DNA from: an uncultured SAR86 cluster bacterium | GTDB lineage: Bacteria > Pseudomonadota > Gammaproteobacteria > Magnimaribacterales > D2472 | Direction: 5' to 3' | NCBI GenBank assembly: GCA_902594515.1 | Contig: CACJML010000004.1 | Span: forward strand, 1 to 64,000 | Length of the DNA: 64,000 bases | Shown: positions 1-9,180 of the stretch, in pieces | Numbering within the stretch: position 1 is the stretch's first letter | Layout of the letters: each line of letters begins with the position of its first letter | Notes under the pieces: model-generated | What the model saw: only the letters and a program-made list of their open reading frames with translations | What the model was told of the DNA's origin: nothing | Database searches by the model: none | Program-made: the position numbers and the translations under genes

Positions 1-46
1 TAATCTGATAAGAGTGGGTGAAAATATTTTTGGTAAAAGAGAATGA
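1..46 (+). CDS. yggS: YggS/PLPBP family protein, C-terminal fragment
   Basis: Only the last 14 codons are in the window, reading NLIRVGENIFGKRE and then TGA. This matches the usual C-terminus of the YggS/PROSC pyridoxal-phosphate homeostasis protein, which ends in a R-I/V-G-x-x-I-F-G-x-R motif. The stop overlaps the proC start as ATGA, and yggS-proC-yggT is a standard bacterial gene order, which strongly supports the call. Nothing can be said of the rest of the protein. Confidence 0.75.
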   Translation, partial: NLIRVGENIFGKRE

Positions 47-834
47 ATATTGGTTTCTTAGGTTGTGGAAATATTGCGCAAGCCATGATTGTGGGTTTGC
101 TAGATAGCGGATTAAAGCCTAGCTCTATTACCGTACTAACTAGAAACCAAAAAAAGAAAAAGTTTTATGAAAAAAATTCAATTAAAAGGCTTGCAGTAAG
201 TAAAGCAAATTTAGCTAAATTTGACTTTATTTTTTTATGCGTAAAGCCTAAAGATGTTAAAGATGCCATTGAAGGGTCTGGAATTAATTGGGAGAATACC
301 CCTCTTGTTTCTGTAGTTGCAGGAATTTCATCTCAGAAGCTACAAAAATTCGCAAATTCGGAGAGGGTTATAAGAATAATGCCAACTACCAGTGCAGAAT
401 TTGGCAAAAGCATTACTGCTATTTACATGGCAGAAAGACAAAAAAAACAAATAATAAAATTAATTCCTCTTCTAAATAAAATAGGTTCTACAATTGAGCT
501 TTCATCAGAAAAAGATCTTCATGAATTTACTGCTGTTGTGGGTAGCGGACAAGCTTTCATAATGGAGGCTTTAAAACAGTATGATGACAAACTTTTAAAG
601 TTTTCAAAAAATAGAAATGCTGCCTCAAAAAATTTAGCTATGTTTATATCTAGTATCGCTCAACATATTGAATTAAATAATGGGATTGAGGCATCCATAA
701 AAAAAATTATGTCGCCAAAAGGTACTACTTACAGCGGATTAAAAGCTCTCAAGAAAAACAAAATTAGTAGTGTCTTTAAGTCTGCATTTAAGGCTGCTGA
801 GAAAAGGTCAAAGGAAATACAAAATGAATATTGA
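43..834 (+). CDS. proC: Pyrroline-5-carboxylate reductase
   Basis: Catalyses the last step of proline synthesis, NAD(P)H-dependent reduction of pyrroline-5-carboxylate to proline, in the cytoplasm. The 263-residue product has the N-terminal Rossmann motif GFLGCGNIAQAM and the C-terminal dimerisation domain with AVVGSGQAFIMEAL and SPKGTTYSGLKAL, the counterparts of the substrate-binding segments in ProC proteins. The usual GSGP is GSGQ here, a minor deviation. Length is normal for the family (about 265-280). It overlaps the end of yggS by four bases and the start of yggT by 11, so the three genes are probably one translationally coupled operon. Confidence 0.93.
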   Translation: MNIGFLGCGNIAQAMIVGLLDSGLKPSSITVLTRNQKKKKFYEKNSIKRLAVSKANLAKFDFIFLCVKPKDVKDAIEGSGINWENTPLVSVVAGISSQKLQKFANSERVIRIMPTTSAEFGKSITAIYMAERQKKQIIKLIPLLNKIGSTIELSSEKDLHEFTAVVGSGQAFIMEALKQYDDKLLKFSKNRNAASKNLAMFISSIAQHIELNNGIEASIKKIMSPKGTTYSGLKALKKNKISSVFKSAFKAAEKRSKEIQNEY

Positions 835-1363
835 ATACAGCTTCTTTGTTGTGCTAATTACAATGTTTTTAAGTTACTTATTCCTATTTTCATTTCTATT
901 TAGAATCACTAGAGTAAATTTTTACAACCCTGTGGTTAACTTTTTGGCAACAAAAGTAGAGCCTGTTTCAAGTTTAGTATTGCCATTAGGAAATCCTTTA
1001 TTTTCGAGTTTGCTGTTTGCATTGGGCCTGAGGATAGTTGGCCTATTTGTTGCCTACTCAGATAGTTATTCTTTGATATTTATATCGATCCTCTCTTTTG
1101 TGGATATTGTAAATTTCCTATTTAGGATAATGTTTTACGCTGTAATTGGATCGGTCATCCTTAGTTGGGTAGCTCCCATGAATCAACATCCCATTGCAGA
1201 GTTGGTTAATAGTCTTTCTGATGCTGTTCTGAGTCCCATTAGAAAATATCTGCCATCAATGGGAGGCTTAGATTTCTCACCTATTATTGGTTTGTTGCTC
1301 TTAAACTTGGTGAACTCAGTATTGATCAGTTTAATTAAAAGTCTGTCAGGTCCTCTGCTGTGA
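824..1363 (+). CDS. yggT: YggT family integral membrane protein
   Basis: A 179-residue membrane protein of the YggT family, which has two YGGT repeats of paired membrane helices. The helices run at about residues 5-30, 50-75, 85-115 and 155-178. The second repeat has the typical 'SWVAPMNQHPIAELV' and 'DAVLSPIRKYLPSMGGLDFSP' style sequence, the most conserved part of the family. I chose the ATG at 824, after the purine-rich AAGGAAAT, rather than an in-frame upstream start at 770 that would lie deep inside proC. The exact role is unsettled; proposals link the family to membrane protein function and osmotic or cell-division phenotypes. It overlaps metX by four bases (GTGA). Confidence 0.85.
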   Translation: MNIEYSFFVVLITMFLSYLFLFSFLFRITRVNFYNPVVNFLATKVEPVSSLVLPLGNPLFSSLLFALGLRIVGLFVAYSDSYSLIFISILSFVDIVNFLFRIMFYAVIGSVILSWVAPMNQHPIAELVNSLSDAVLSPIRKYLPSMGGLDFSPIIGLLLLNLVNSVLISLIKSLSGPLL

Positions 1364-2454
1364 AAAAAAATAGTGCTGTCTTCAAATCTAATCTAAGTTT
1401 TAAGTTCGCTTGCAATAAAACGCTTCCTTCGATCGAACTTGTATACGAAACATATGGCGAAATCAATGCGGATAAATCTAATGCTGTTTTAGTTTGTCAT
1501 GCCTTTTCTGGAAGTCATGAAGCAGCAGGTTTGACTAGTGATGGTAATAAAACCGGTTGGTGGGATGAAATTATTGGGCCCGGCAAAGCAATTGACACCG
1601 AAAAATATTTTGTGGTGTCGGTCAATAACTTAGGGAGTTGCTATGGATCTTCTGGGCCGAAGTCCATAAGCATGGAAGCAAATGAGCCCTATGGCTCAAA
1701 ATTTCCTGATGTTTGTGTTTTGGATTGGGTTAATTCACAAAAACTTTTGATGGATGAATTAAAAATTGATTGTTGGGAAATGGTTGCAGGCGGAAGTTTA
1801 GGTGGCATGCAAGCCCTTCAGTGGGCAGTATCCTACCCAGAAAAAATTAAGAGAGCAGCAATAATTGCAGCCACTGCACAAACTTCACCTCAAAACATTG
1901 CGCTCAATGAGGTTGCACGTCAAATAATTAGAAAAGACTCTTCTTTTAATAACGGTGAATATATAACGCATAACACAACCCCAAAAGAAGGCTTAAAAAC
2001 TGCAAGGATGTTGGGACATATTACTTACCTGTCAGAAACTAACATCCAAAGAAGGTTTGGAAGAAAAAAACAAGCACCTGGAACCAAAGTTGCCGAGGAA
2101 GTTAATTTCGAAATTGAAAATTACCTGCAATATAAAGGAGATCAGTTTTCTGAATTTTTTGATGCCAATTCCTACATTTTGATGACCAAGGCGATGGATG
2201 AATATAATTTGGCTGATCAATTTGAAGGCAGTATGAGCAAGGCGTTGGAAAGAATTAAATCGAAACTGCTTATTATTAGTTTTACTTCAGACTGGTTATT
2301 CCCAAGCTGGCATAGCAGACGCCTACAAAAAGATTGCATTCTTTCTGATGTAGAAAGTTCTTTTATTGAGCTAGAAGGTTCGTACGGGCATGATAGCTTT
2401 TTGTTCGCTTCACCTGAATATTCAAAAATACTAAAAACTTTCTTGGGCTCGTAA
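1360..2454 (+). CDS. metX: Homoserine O-acyltransferase MetX
   Basis: Activates homoserine by O-acylation, the first committed step of methionine synthesis. The 364-residue alpha/beta hydrolase has the nucleophile elbow AGGSLGGMQALQWA (Ser146), the oxyanion-region motif NNLGSCYGSSGP, a TSDWLFP segment for the catalytic Asp and GSYGHDSFLF for the catalytic His. Start is GTG, overlapping the yggT stop. The downstream metW is the standard partner in proteobacteria. MetX proteins of this clade can use succinyl-CoA instead of acetyl-CoA; the sequence alone does not let me decide the donor, so only the acyltransferase reaction is asserted. Confidence 0.92.
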   Translation: MKKNSAVFKSNLSFKFACNKTLPSIELVYETYGEINADKSNAVLVCHAFSGSHEAAGLTSDGNKTGWWDEIIGPGKAIDTEKYFVVSVNNLGSCYGSSGPKSISMEANEPYGSKFPDVCVLDWVNSQKLLMDELKIDCWEMVAGGSLGGMQALQWAVSYPEKIKRAAIIAATAQTSPQNIALNEVARQIIRKDSSFNNGEYITHNTTPKEGLKTARMLGHITYLSETNIQRRFGRKKQAPGTKVAEEVNFEIENYLQYKGDQFSEFFDANSYILMTKAMDEYNLADQFEGSMSKALERIKSKLLIISFTSDWLFPSWHSRRLQKDCILSDVESSFIELEGSYGHDSFLFASPEYSKILKTFLGS

Positions 2455-2456
2455 TT

Positions 2457-3035
2457 ATGGACTCTGCTTATTTAAATAATTGGATCAAGGATGAAAGCAA
2501 GGTTATTGATCTTGGCTGCGGAGATGGTTCACTTCTTAGAGATCTCATGAATACAAAAAATGTGCATGGTTTCGGGGTTGAGAATGATTTAGAAAAAATA
2601 GAAAAATGTATCGAAAATAATGTTCCTGTAATTCAGCATGATTTGGATGATGGACTGAAAGATTTTAAACATCTTGGCTTTGATGCTGCCATCATGGCTA
2701 GCTCTATTCAATGCCTCAGAAACCCTAAAAGTGCTTTGATTGATTTGTTGGATGTCGCAACCACCTGTGTGGTTTCAATACCTAATTTTGGTTATTGGAA
2801 AATTAGACTATTAATGATGGCAGGAAGAATGCCTGTTTCTTCAAGATTGCCATCAAAATGGTATGAAACAAAAAATATCCACCTGTGCACTATTAAAGAT
2901 TTTGAGGAGCTGTGTGCTGAACTGAATTTAAAGATCTTAGAAAAAATCTATCTCAATGATCATGGAAGACCTTTAAAAAAACTCAAAAGAGGAAATCTGT
3001 TAGCTGCTGAGGGAGTTTATCTAATTGGGGCCTAA
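2457..3035 (+). CDS. metW: Methionine biosynthesis protein MetW
   Basis: A 192-residue class I SAM-dependent methyltransferase-fold protein. The SAM-binding motif VIDLGCGDGSLL is near residues 16-27, followed by the MetW-typical segment 'PNFGYWKIRLLMMAGRMPVS' and 'WYETKNIHLCTIKDFEELC'. MetW is found next to MetX in many proteobacteria and is needed together with it for homoserine acylation; its exact biochemical job is less clear. It starts two bases after the metX stop. The 3' end overlaps rdgB by 11 bases, so it sits inside the long rightward housekeeping operon. Confidence 0.92.
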   Translation: MDSAYLNNWIKDESKVIDLGCGDGSLLRDLMNTKNVHGFGVENDLEKIEKCIENNVPVIQHDLDDGLKDFKHLGFDAAIMASSIQCLRNPKSALIDLLDVATTCVVSIPNFGYWKIRLLMMAGRMPVSSRLPSKWYETKNIHLCTIKDFEELCAELNLKILEKIYLNDHGRPLKKLKRGNLLAAEGVYLIGA

Positions 3036-3615
3036 CGATGTCTTTGTTATCGCATCAAATAACAAAGGTAAAATTGATGAATTTAAAACTCTGCTGTCCC
3101 CAGCCAAAATTATTCCCCAAAGTGAAATAGTCCAGTTAGAGGTTGATGAAACTGGCTCGACTTTTTTTGAAAATGCGCTCCTTAAGGCTAGGGGAGTTGC
3201 TGAATTCACAAATCATAATGTTATAGCGGATGACTCAGGTCTAATAGTGCCTGGCCTTAATAATGAGCCTGGATTAAAGTCTGCAAGATATGCATCTGAT
3301 GATGCTTCAGATGATGAAAATAAAGAAAAACTTAAAAGTGAAATGCGTCGTCTAGGCTTCAAGGAAATGCCAGCCTACTTTGTGTGTGTGCTGGTGATGA
3401 TTGCTTCAAAAGATGATCCTCTTCCGCTGTATGTAGAAGGAAGGTCAAATGGCACAATTAAAACAAAATCAATTGGTGATCAAGGTTTTGGCTATGATGA
3501 TATGTTCTACCCTGATGGCTACAGTGAGTCCTTTGCCTCCATAAATCCCTTAACAAAATTAAGGCTAAGTCATCGAGGAATAGCATTTGCAGCATTAAAA
3601 GACAGATTAAAATAA
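3025..3615 (+). CDS. rdgB: dITP/XTP pyrophosphatase (HAM1/RdgB)
   Basis: Hydrolyses non-canonical purine nucleoside triphosphates (dITP, XTP) to the monophosphate and pyrophosphate, cleaning the nucleotide pool. The 196-residue product carries the family signature at the N-terminus, ASNNKGKIDEFK, the metal-binding ENALLKAR and ADDSGL region, and the C-terminal SHRGIAFAAL. The only start that leaves room for the first beta strand is TTG at 3025, inside the metW 3' end. hemW follows with no gap, and this rdgB-hemW adjacency is common in gammaproteobacteria. Confidence 0.92.
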   Translation: MGPNDVFVIASNNKGKIDEFKTLLSPAKIIPQSEIVQLEVDETGSTFFENALLKARGVAEFTNHNVIADDSGLIVPGLNNEPGLKSARYASDDASDDENKEKLKSEMRRLGFKEMPAYFVCVLVMIASKDDPLPLYVEGRSNGTIKTKSIGDQGFGYDDMFYPDGYSESFASINPLTKLRLSHRGIAFAALKDRLK

Positions 3616-4734
3616 ATGGATAATTTGCCAGAGCTATCGCTGTATGTTCATTTGCCTTGGTGTGATAAAAAATGCCCCTACTGTGACTTTAATATTACAA
3701 CTGATTCTTTAGATGATTCCGTTAAAGAGCTTTTTAATGCGCTTAAAAATGACCTTGGCCAATCCGAGCCGTTAATTAATCAAAGGCCTTTTAAGTCGAT
3801 CTATTTTGGTGGTGGTACGCCATCTAAGGTTCCAACAACCTTTATAAAAGATTTTTTAGATTTCTTACATAGTAAATTTAAGGTTGTTTTGAATTGCGAG
3901 GTAAGTTTTGAAGCAAACCCCATTGATCTCACTTCAGATTATATTGCCGAACTAAAAGATAGTGGCATTAATCGAATGTCTGTTGGGATACAAAGCTTTG
4001 ATGATAAGTACCTTGGCTCTTTGGGAAGAAATCATAATGCGTCTGATTCATTAAAAGCTCTTAGGCTTCTTTCAGAAAGCGAGCTGATTGGAACAATTGA
4101 CTTAATATATGGAGGGCCAAATTCAAATTCACTAACTCTAAAAAATGATCTGGAGATATTCCTTGATGCAGGGATAAATCATCTTTCTTTGTACCAACTA
4201 AATATTGAGCCAAATACTATTTTTTATAAAAAAAGACCTCTGCTGCCAGATGAAAATGAAATTGAAAAAGCAGAAATTATTTCTTCAAATCTTTTAGTTA
4301 AAAATGATTTTAGCCAGTATGAAATTTCATCTTGGTCAAAAGAAAATTCAAAATCCATTCATAATCAAAATTACTGGAAGTACGGAGATTATTTAGGAAT
4401 CGGGCCTGGCGCATCCAGCAAAATTTTTAAAGATAATTTTCATCATCGTTTTAGAAAAAGTAATTCTATAAAGAGTTACATCAATGATACAAAACCCATG
4501 CAAATGGAAAAATTAGAGGGTAAAGAACTTGATTTTGATTTAGCTATCAACATTTTAAGAAATAAGTCGGGCATAGATAACAAAAACCTAGCAACCAATC
4601 AAATTAAATTATCTGAGCGCTTTATTAAAAAATATAAAATCGGAGTTGATCTAGGATACTTTCAAAAGAGAAGGCTTGGGACAACTGAGAAAGGGTTTAA
4701 GTTTTTGGATGATGCAGTTTCTTTATTTTCATAG
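3616..4734 (+). CDS. hemW: Radical SAM heme chaperone HemW
   Basis: A 372-residue radical SAM protein of the HemN/HemW family. The cluster motif is LPWCDKKCPYCDFN with Cys16, Cys20 and Cys23, followed by YFGGGTPS, the GIQSFDDKYL segment and a C-terminal HemN domain. It has the length and cysteine spacing of HemW, a heme-binding protein that delivers heme to membrane targets, rather than of true oxygen-independent coproporphyrinogen oxidase HemN, which is longer. Annotation as a coproporphyrinogen oxidase would therefore be a misnomer. It converges on trmB with a 6-base overlap of the 3' ends. Confidence 0.9.
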   Translation: MDNLPELSLYVHLPWCDKKCPYCDFNITTDSLDDSVKELFNALKNDLGQSEPLINQRPFKSIYFGGGTPSKVPTTFIKDFLDFLHSKFKVVLNCEVSFEANPIDLTSDYIAELKDSGINRMSVGIQSFDDKYLGSLGRNHNASDSLKALRLLSESELIGTIDLIYGGPNSNSLTLKNDLEIFLDAGINHLSLYQLNIEPNTIFYKKRPLLPDENEIEKAEIISSNLLVKNDFSQYEISSWSKENSKSIHNQNYWKYGDYLGIGPGASSKIFKDNFHHRFRKSNSIKSYINDTKPMQMEKLEGKELDFDLAINILRNKSGIDNKNLATNQIKLSERFIKKYKIGVDLGYFQKRRLGTTEKGFKFLDDAVSLFS

Positions 4735-5364
4735 TTTTGTAAATAAAAAACTGTTTATCTCCCTGCCCTCTTTTATTGCACGCTGATGAAAGCGCGTCTC
4801 AAACTCAAATTCAATATTTTGTGTTCTCTCTAATCTAAAATGAGAACTCATTACTTCGGGTAATTCGCTAATTTGTTCTGCATAGTCTGCCCAGTCAGTC
4901 CGTACAAAAATTTTTGCATTAGGCTTAAGTAAAGGATGCAACTGATGCAAAAAGTCTTCACCGATAAGTCGTCTTTTGTGGTGTTTTGCCTTTTGCCAAG
5001 GATCAGGAAATAGAATATTAACCGAATCTAAAAACTCCTTGGGCATTTCGTCCATTAATAACCTTACATCTTCATCAAAGATACTGATGTTTGAGATTTT
5101 ATACTTATTAATTAAACCTATCAGACTTCCAATTCCAGATAAATAGACCTCAGTTGCAATTATATGTTTTTCTTGAAAAGCATTCGCATAAGCAGCAGTG
5201 TATTCGCCATTGCCAAAACCAATATCCAACACAACGTTTTTGTTTTTTAAGTCCTTTATCTTTGTCTTGTAGAAATCTAAATCATTTAGATTTGCTTTTT
5301 GTGCAGATGTAATTCTGCCCAACCGTTTCACAAAACTTGGAAGATATTTTTTTTGTTTATTCAA
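4729..5364 (-). CDS. trmB: tRNA (guanine-N7-)-methyltransferase
   Basis: Methylates G46 in the variable loop of tRNAs using SAM. The 211-residue protein shows the SAM motif [12 protein letters not shown] and the diagnostic TrmB motif [15 protein letters not shown], then [13 protein letters not shown] and the C-terminal [15 protein letters not shown] see no in-frame ATG upstream of the conserved start of the fold. The best start is TTG at 5364, which overlaps the thiG stop by eight bases; a GTG about 11 codons in is the alternative but would remove the expected N-terminal segment. Last gene of the leftward rpoH-thiS-thiG-trmB cluster. Confidence 0.92.
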   Translation of the reverse strand: MNKQKKYLPSFVKRLGRITSAQKANLNDLDFYKTKIKDLKNKNVVLDIGFGNGEYTAAYANAFQEKHIIATEVYLSGIGSLIGLINKYKISNISIFDEDVRLLMDEMPKEFLDSVNILFPDPWQKAKHHKRRLIGEDFLHQLHPLLKPNAKIFVRTDWADYAEQISELPEVMSSHFRLERTQNIEFEFETRFHQRAIKEGREINSFLFTKL

Positions 5365-6136
5365 TTAGATTTGTAGTTGGCGATGATGGAGAGGCTGTTT
5401 CTCTTTTCGGCATTCTGCCTGCAAGAAAAGCTTTACGACCTGATAGCACTGCTTCCTTCATCGCTTCAGCCATCAAGATAGGATTTTTTGCGTGTGCGAT
5501 TGCAGTATTCATCAAGATTCCATCGCAACCTAGTTCCATTGCAATTGAAGCATCTGAGGCTGTGCCAACACCAGCATCAACAATGATTGGCTTAGATGAA
5601 TTTTCTAAGATAATTTCAATGTTATATGGATTAATAATCCCTAAACCAGAACCAATAGGTGATGCTAGCGGCATAACTGCTGCACAACCCATGTCATCGA
5701 GCTCCTGACAAAAAATTGGATCATCAGAACAATAAACAAGGACCTCGAAGCCATCATCGATGAGTGTCTTTGCGGCCTCGATGGTTTGCGACATATGAGG
5801 AAACAGATTTTTTTTCTCGCCAAGAACCTCTAATTTTATAAAAGCCTTTCCATCCAAAAGCTCTCTTGAGAGCTGACATGTTCTGACTGCATCCTCAGCG
5901 TTAAAACACCCAGCAGTATTTGGAAGGATGGTCCACTTATTTGGGTCAATAAAGTCCAGGAGATTGGGTTCATCTTTGTTCTGACCCATATTAGTTCTTC
6001 GCAATGCGACCGTAACTACTTCCGCACCAGATGCAGTGATAGCACTTTTAGTTTCTTCAAAATCTTTATATTTACCGGTTCCAACCATCAAACGAGATTG
6101 AAAAGAATGCGTGCCTATTTTTAGTGTTTTATCCAT
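5357..6136 (-). CDS. thiG: Thiazole synthase ThiG
   Basis: Builds the thiazole phosphate of thiamine from 1-deoxyxylulose 5-phosphate, dehydroglycine and the thiocarboxylate of ThiS. The 259-residue TIM barrel contains [10 protein letters not shown], the Lys-bearing strand [21 protein letters not shown], and the phosphate-binding loops [10 protein letters not shown] and [12 protein letters not shown], all typical of ThiG. The start overlaps the thiS stop (TAATG), so the two partners are coupled. No thiC, thiE or thiH is in the window, so the rest of the pathway must lie elsewhere. Confidence 0.95.
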   Translation of the reverse strand: MDKTLKIGTHSFQSRLMVGTGKYKDFEETKSAITASGAEVVTVALRRTNMGQNKDEPNLLDFIDPNKWTILPNTAGCFNAEDAVRTCQLSRELLDGKAFIKLEVLGEKKNLFPHMSQTIEAAKTLIDDGFEVLVYCSDDPIFCQELDDMGCAAVMPLASPIGSGLGIINPYNIEIILENSSKPIIVDAGVGTASDASIAMELGCDGILMNTAIAHAKNPILMAEAMKEAVLSGRKAFLAGRMPKRETASPSSPTTNLIE

Positions 6137-6345
6137 TACCCTCCGCCTACTGCTTCAACGATTTCGATTCTATCATTCTCTGACAGCTGATAGGATGAAT
6201 GTTTTGATCTTGGAATTATTTCTCTGTTTATTTCAACAGCATATCTTTTATTTTGTAGGTTTAGGGAATCTAAAAGATCTTCAAGTTTATCTGAAGGTAG
6301 TGTGGTTGGTTCTCCGTTGAGAGTAATTGATAATTTAGGCGGCAT
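6136..6345 (-). CDS. thiS: Sulfur carrier protein ThiS
   Basis: A 69-residue ubiquitin-like sulfur carrier. The C-terminus is EIVEAVGGG; the terminal diglycine is the site adenylated and converted to a thiocarboxylate that donates sulfur to ThiG. The N-terminal strand '[12 protein letters not shown]' and the internal '[20 protein letters not shown]' match the family. ATG at 6345 overlaps the rpoH 3' end by 11 bases, so thiamine-thiazole genes are read behind the heat-shock sigma factor gene, which is an unusual coupling although probably only a product of genome compaction. Confidence 0.92.
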   Translation of the reverse strand: MPPKLSITLNGEPTTLPSDKLEDLLDSLNLQNKRYAVEINREIIPRSKHSSYQLSENDRIEIVEAVGGG

Positions 6346-7195
6346 CTGACATTGCAGACTTCAACTTTTTCAATGCGCCATTTTCAATTTGTCTAACTCT
6401 TTCAGCAGAAATACCATACTCGTCTGCTAAATCATGAAGCGTAACCTTCTCATCAGAAAGAAATCTCCTATTGATGATATCCTTACTTCTCTCATCAAGA
6501 TCTTTGAGTGCTGAGAAAAGAAGGTGTTTATTGTGTTGCTCAAAGTCATCTGCCTCAACAATATCTTCTGGGCTAAATCTTTTATCCTCAAGATACTGTG
6601 AAGGTGCCATAACATCACTCTCATCATCATGGTCTGCTGGTCCGTCAAATGACGAATCATTTGAAGACAATCTATTTTCCATATGAAGGACGTCCTTGAC
6701 TTCAACATTTAAATCTTCAGCTATTTTCTCTGCCTCATCTTTGGTAAGCCAATCCAATGACTTCTTTTTGCTTCTAAGATTAAAGAACAATTTTCTTTGA
6801 GCTTTTGTGGTCGCTATTTTTACGAGTCTCCAATTCTTTAAAATGTACTCATGTATCTCTGCCTTAATCCAATGAACAGCAAATGATACAAGCCGTACAC
6901 CTTTATTAGGGTCAAATCGATCAACAGCTTTCATTAAACCTACATTCCCTTCCTGAATAATATCTGCAAGTGGAAGCCCGTAACCTGAATAGGTTCTTGA
7001 GATATGAACCACAAAACGTAAATGAGCCAGCACTAACTGTCTAGCTGCATCAAGATCGTCATTATCATAAAGTTTTTGGGCTAATTCTCTCTCTTGAACA
7101 GGCGTTAGAATTGGAATTGAATGCACAGACGAAAGATAAGATTCAATATCCTTACCCGGAGTTGATAGCTCAATTGTCTGTAATTCGGTTCCCAT
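6335..7195 (-). CDS. rpoH: RNA polymerase sigma-32 factor RpoH
   Basis: Heat-shock sigma factor directing RNA polymerase to chaperone and protease promoters. At 286 residues it is normal length. Visible are region 2 (AHLRFVVHISRTYSGYGLPL, DIIQEGNVGLMKAVDRFDP), the core-binding RpoH box QRKLFFNLR, which separates RpoH from RpoD or RpoS, and the region 4 helix-turn-helix near the C-terminus (LHDLADEYGISAERVRQIE). The 51-base gap to cysQ upstream is almost pure A/T and must hold the promoter if the gene is not read through from cysQ. I could not pick one promoter with confidence. Confidence 0.95.
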   Translation of the reverse strand: MGTELQTIELSTPGKDIESYLSSVHSIPILTPVQERELAQKLYDNDDLDAARQLVLAHLRFVVHISRTYSGYGLPLADIIQEGNVGLMKAVDRFDPNKGVRLVSFAVHWIKAEIHEYILKNWRLVKIATTKAQRKLFFNLRSKKKSLDWLTKDEAEKIAEDLNVEVKDVLHMENRLSSNDSSFDGPADHDDESDVMAPSQYLEDKRFSPEDIVEADDFEQHNKHLLFSALKDLDERSKDIINRRFLSDEKVTLHDLADEYGISAERVRQIENGALKKLKSAMSDAA

Positions 7196-7246
7196 TATAA
7201 AATATTAGTATAAGTATTTATAAGTTTGAATTATATAATATCATAA

Positions 7247-8059
7247 TTATAGCAAGGTTTTATTAAACTCTTCTACTAATTTTAAAACCTCTATGCCATT
7301 TATATAAGGGCTGATTGCTATAAAACGAGGATTTAGAACAGAATCTTGCTTTCCATAAGCTAATTTTTGATGTGATTCTAAATCTACTAAAAGCCCCCCG
7401 GCATTACTAAGTACGGCATTTGCAGCAGCTATATCCCATTCACTTGTTGGACCAAATCTTGGATAAATATCTACATCGCCATCTGCTGCTAAGCAGATCT
7501 TCAAAGAGCTCCCAAGTGGCATGGGTTGTGCGTCTACTCCGCTATCTTTAAGAAAATTTAAAAAGCTGCTGTCATCACTAGTCGTATGGCTAGCGCTGGT
7601 GGCTACATTAATTTTGCGATCAAAAACTGACTCTTGAGTTTTTATAACTTTATTTGATTTGGCTGATAGCCAGATCTTTTTCATCGCAGGCGCGCTTACC
7701 ATTCCATAAATTGATTCAGATTTATGAACTAAGGCAATATTTATTGTAAATTGGTCAGTTTTTTTTATGAATTCTTTTGTGCCATCAAGGGGATCAACTA
7801 ACCAAAATGTTTCTGGAATATTTTCTGGATATTCGAGCTCCTCTGAAAGCACTGGAATATGTGGAAAGATACTATTAAGACTATTTTTAATTATTTCATT
7901 TGCAGCTAAGTCCGCAGATGTAACAGGAGAGCCGTCTGATTTATTTTCTTGCAAAATTTCATTGGACTCATAAATATCAAGTATTTTTATTGAGCATTCT
8001 TGTTCTATTTCACGCAAGACTGATTCTGCTTCCAAAAAGAAATTATCATCTAGTCTCAT
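7247..8059 (-). CDS. cysQ: 3'(2'),5'-bisphosphate nucleotidase CysQ
   Basis: An inositol-monophosphatase-superfamily enzyme, expected to dephosphorylate PAP/PAPS-type 3'-phosphoadenosine nucleotides, recycling the by-product of sulfate assimilation and carrier-protein phosphopantetheinylation. The 270 residues include the metal-binding motifs SDGSPVTSADLAANEII, SEELEYPE and DPLDGTKEFIKK, and the C-terminal SEWDIAAANAVLSNAGG; the DGTKEF sequence is the CysQ-type variant. It starts with an ATGA overlap with the upstream alkaline phosphatase gene, making three phosphatases in one leftward operon. Confidence 0.92.
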   Translation of the reverse strand: MRLDDNFFLEAESVLREIEQECSIKILDIYESNEILQENKSDGSPVTSADLAANEIIKNSLNSIFPHIPVLSEELEYPENIPETFWLVDPLDGTKEFIKKTDQFTINIALVHKSESIYGMVSAPAMKKIWLSAKSNKVIKTQESVFDRKINVATSASHTTSDDSSFLNFLKDSGVDAQPMPLGSSLKICLAADGDVDIYPRFGPTSEWDIAAANAVLSNAGGLLVDLESHQKLAYGKQDSVLNPRFIAISPYINGIEVLKLVEEFNKTLL

Positions 8060-9180
8060 TGATCCGCTGAGCAGCTTGCCTCAGATGCAAGGTCTGTAAT
8101 GATTTTATATATTTCTGTTTGATCAATCTTGCCTGAAAAATTTTTAGCGCCTGGACCATATGCAAAAATCCCAATTGGTGCGAGTGTGTGACTTCCGCTA
8201 GTCCAGCCTATGACAACATCATCACCAGACTGCTTAATGACATCCAGTCCTCCAGTCTCGTGATCTGAAGAAACGATTACCAGAGTGTCTTCTCTAGTTG
8301 CAGCATAATCCAATACATAATTGATCGTTTCATTAAAATCTTTTAGTTCAACCAGCATTTCATCTACTTTATTGTCGTGAGACTCCCAATCAATCTGACT
8401 GCCCTCACTCATAAGAAAGAAATTATTACAGTCCTTTGCAGCAGAGGATAAAAACTTTAGTGCTGCTTTTGTCATTTCAATTTGTGATGGGCCTTCAGAT
8501 CTTTCGATGCCATCTTCGGCAAACAAGCCTATAACGCGAATGTCAGTGCTGATGTTTTTTAATTCACTTAGATCTTCGATAAAAAATAAATCTTGTTTAT
8601 TTTCTTGTTCGAAAAACTCTGTTCCTCCACCTAAAGCTATTCGAATTTCAGATTCTACTAGTTGTTGAGCAATTAGCTCTTCTTTGTACCTACTATCTGT
8701 ATGAGCATATTGAGCTGCAGGCGTTGCGTGTGTCACCGATGATGTTGCTACTAAGCCAGAAATAAAACCAAAGTCTTTGATAGTTTCTGAAATATTTTTT
8801 TTAGGTTCTTTGTCGACGGTTACTCCAACAAATCTATTTTTTGTTTTAAAGCCTGTATTCCATGCGGTGGCACTTGCTGCTGAATCAGTATATAAGTCAT
8901 CAACTGAATGAGTAGTGACAATTCCAAATACTGGCATTCTATCCATTGCCATATTGAACTCTGGACCCCCGAATGCAATTCGACCTAAAAGTATATGATT
9001 GAGCCCCATCCCGTCTCCGATAAGAAGAATGATTTTTTTCGGAGGACCTTGATAGTCTCTTTGAGTAAGTTTTTCAGGGCTAGCGGATGATCCAATCTTT
9101 ACTTTTTCTTGATCATTGGATTGAAAAAAATAAATTGCAGAAATTGCAATCAAAGCTGCTACCACTAAGACCCTTTTCAT
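8056..9180 (-). CDS. Alkaline phosphatase (PhoA family), membrane-anchored or exported
   Basis: A 374-residue alkaline-phosphatase-fold monoesterase. The metal-binding motif ILLIGDGMG (Asp56) and the nucleophile motif TDSAASATAWNTG (Ser100) are present, as are the second metal cluster SEGSQIDWESHDN and the C-terminal SSDHETGG, so the active site looks complete. The N-terminus 'MKRVLVVAALIAISAIYFF' is a hydrophobic export signal or membrane anchor, placing the enzyme in the periplasm. Shorter than many PhoA proteins (about 450). It overlaps cysQ and the upstream HAD gene by four bases each. Substrate is most likely dissolved phosphomonoesters; the exact specificity is not visible. Confidence 0.88.
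   Translation of the reverse strand: MKRVLVVAALIAISAIYFFQSNDQEKVKIGSSASPEKLTQRDYQGPPKKIILLIGDGMGLNHILLGRIAFGGPEFNMAMDRMPVFGIVTTHSVDDLYTDSAASATAWNTGFKTKNRFVGVTVDKEPKKNISETIKDFGFISGLVATSSVTHATPAAQYAHTDSRYKEELIAQQLVESEIRIALGGGTEFFEQENKQDLFFIEDLSELKNISTDIRVIGLFAEDGIERSEGPSQIEMTKAALKFLSSAAKDCNNFFLMSEGSQIDWESHDNKVDEMLVELKDFNETINYVLDYAATREDTLVIVSSDHETGGLDVIKQSGDDVVIGWTSGSHTLAPIGIFAYGPGAKNFSGKIDQTEIYKIITDLASEASCSADQ

Noticed and set aside
5337-5708. 123-residue frame opposite thiG
   Set aside because: Antisense shadow of a highly conserved gene, rich in Ala/Ile/Ser as expected from reverse reading; no homology or start signal.
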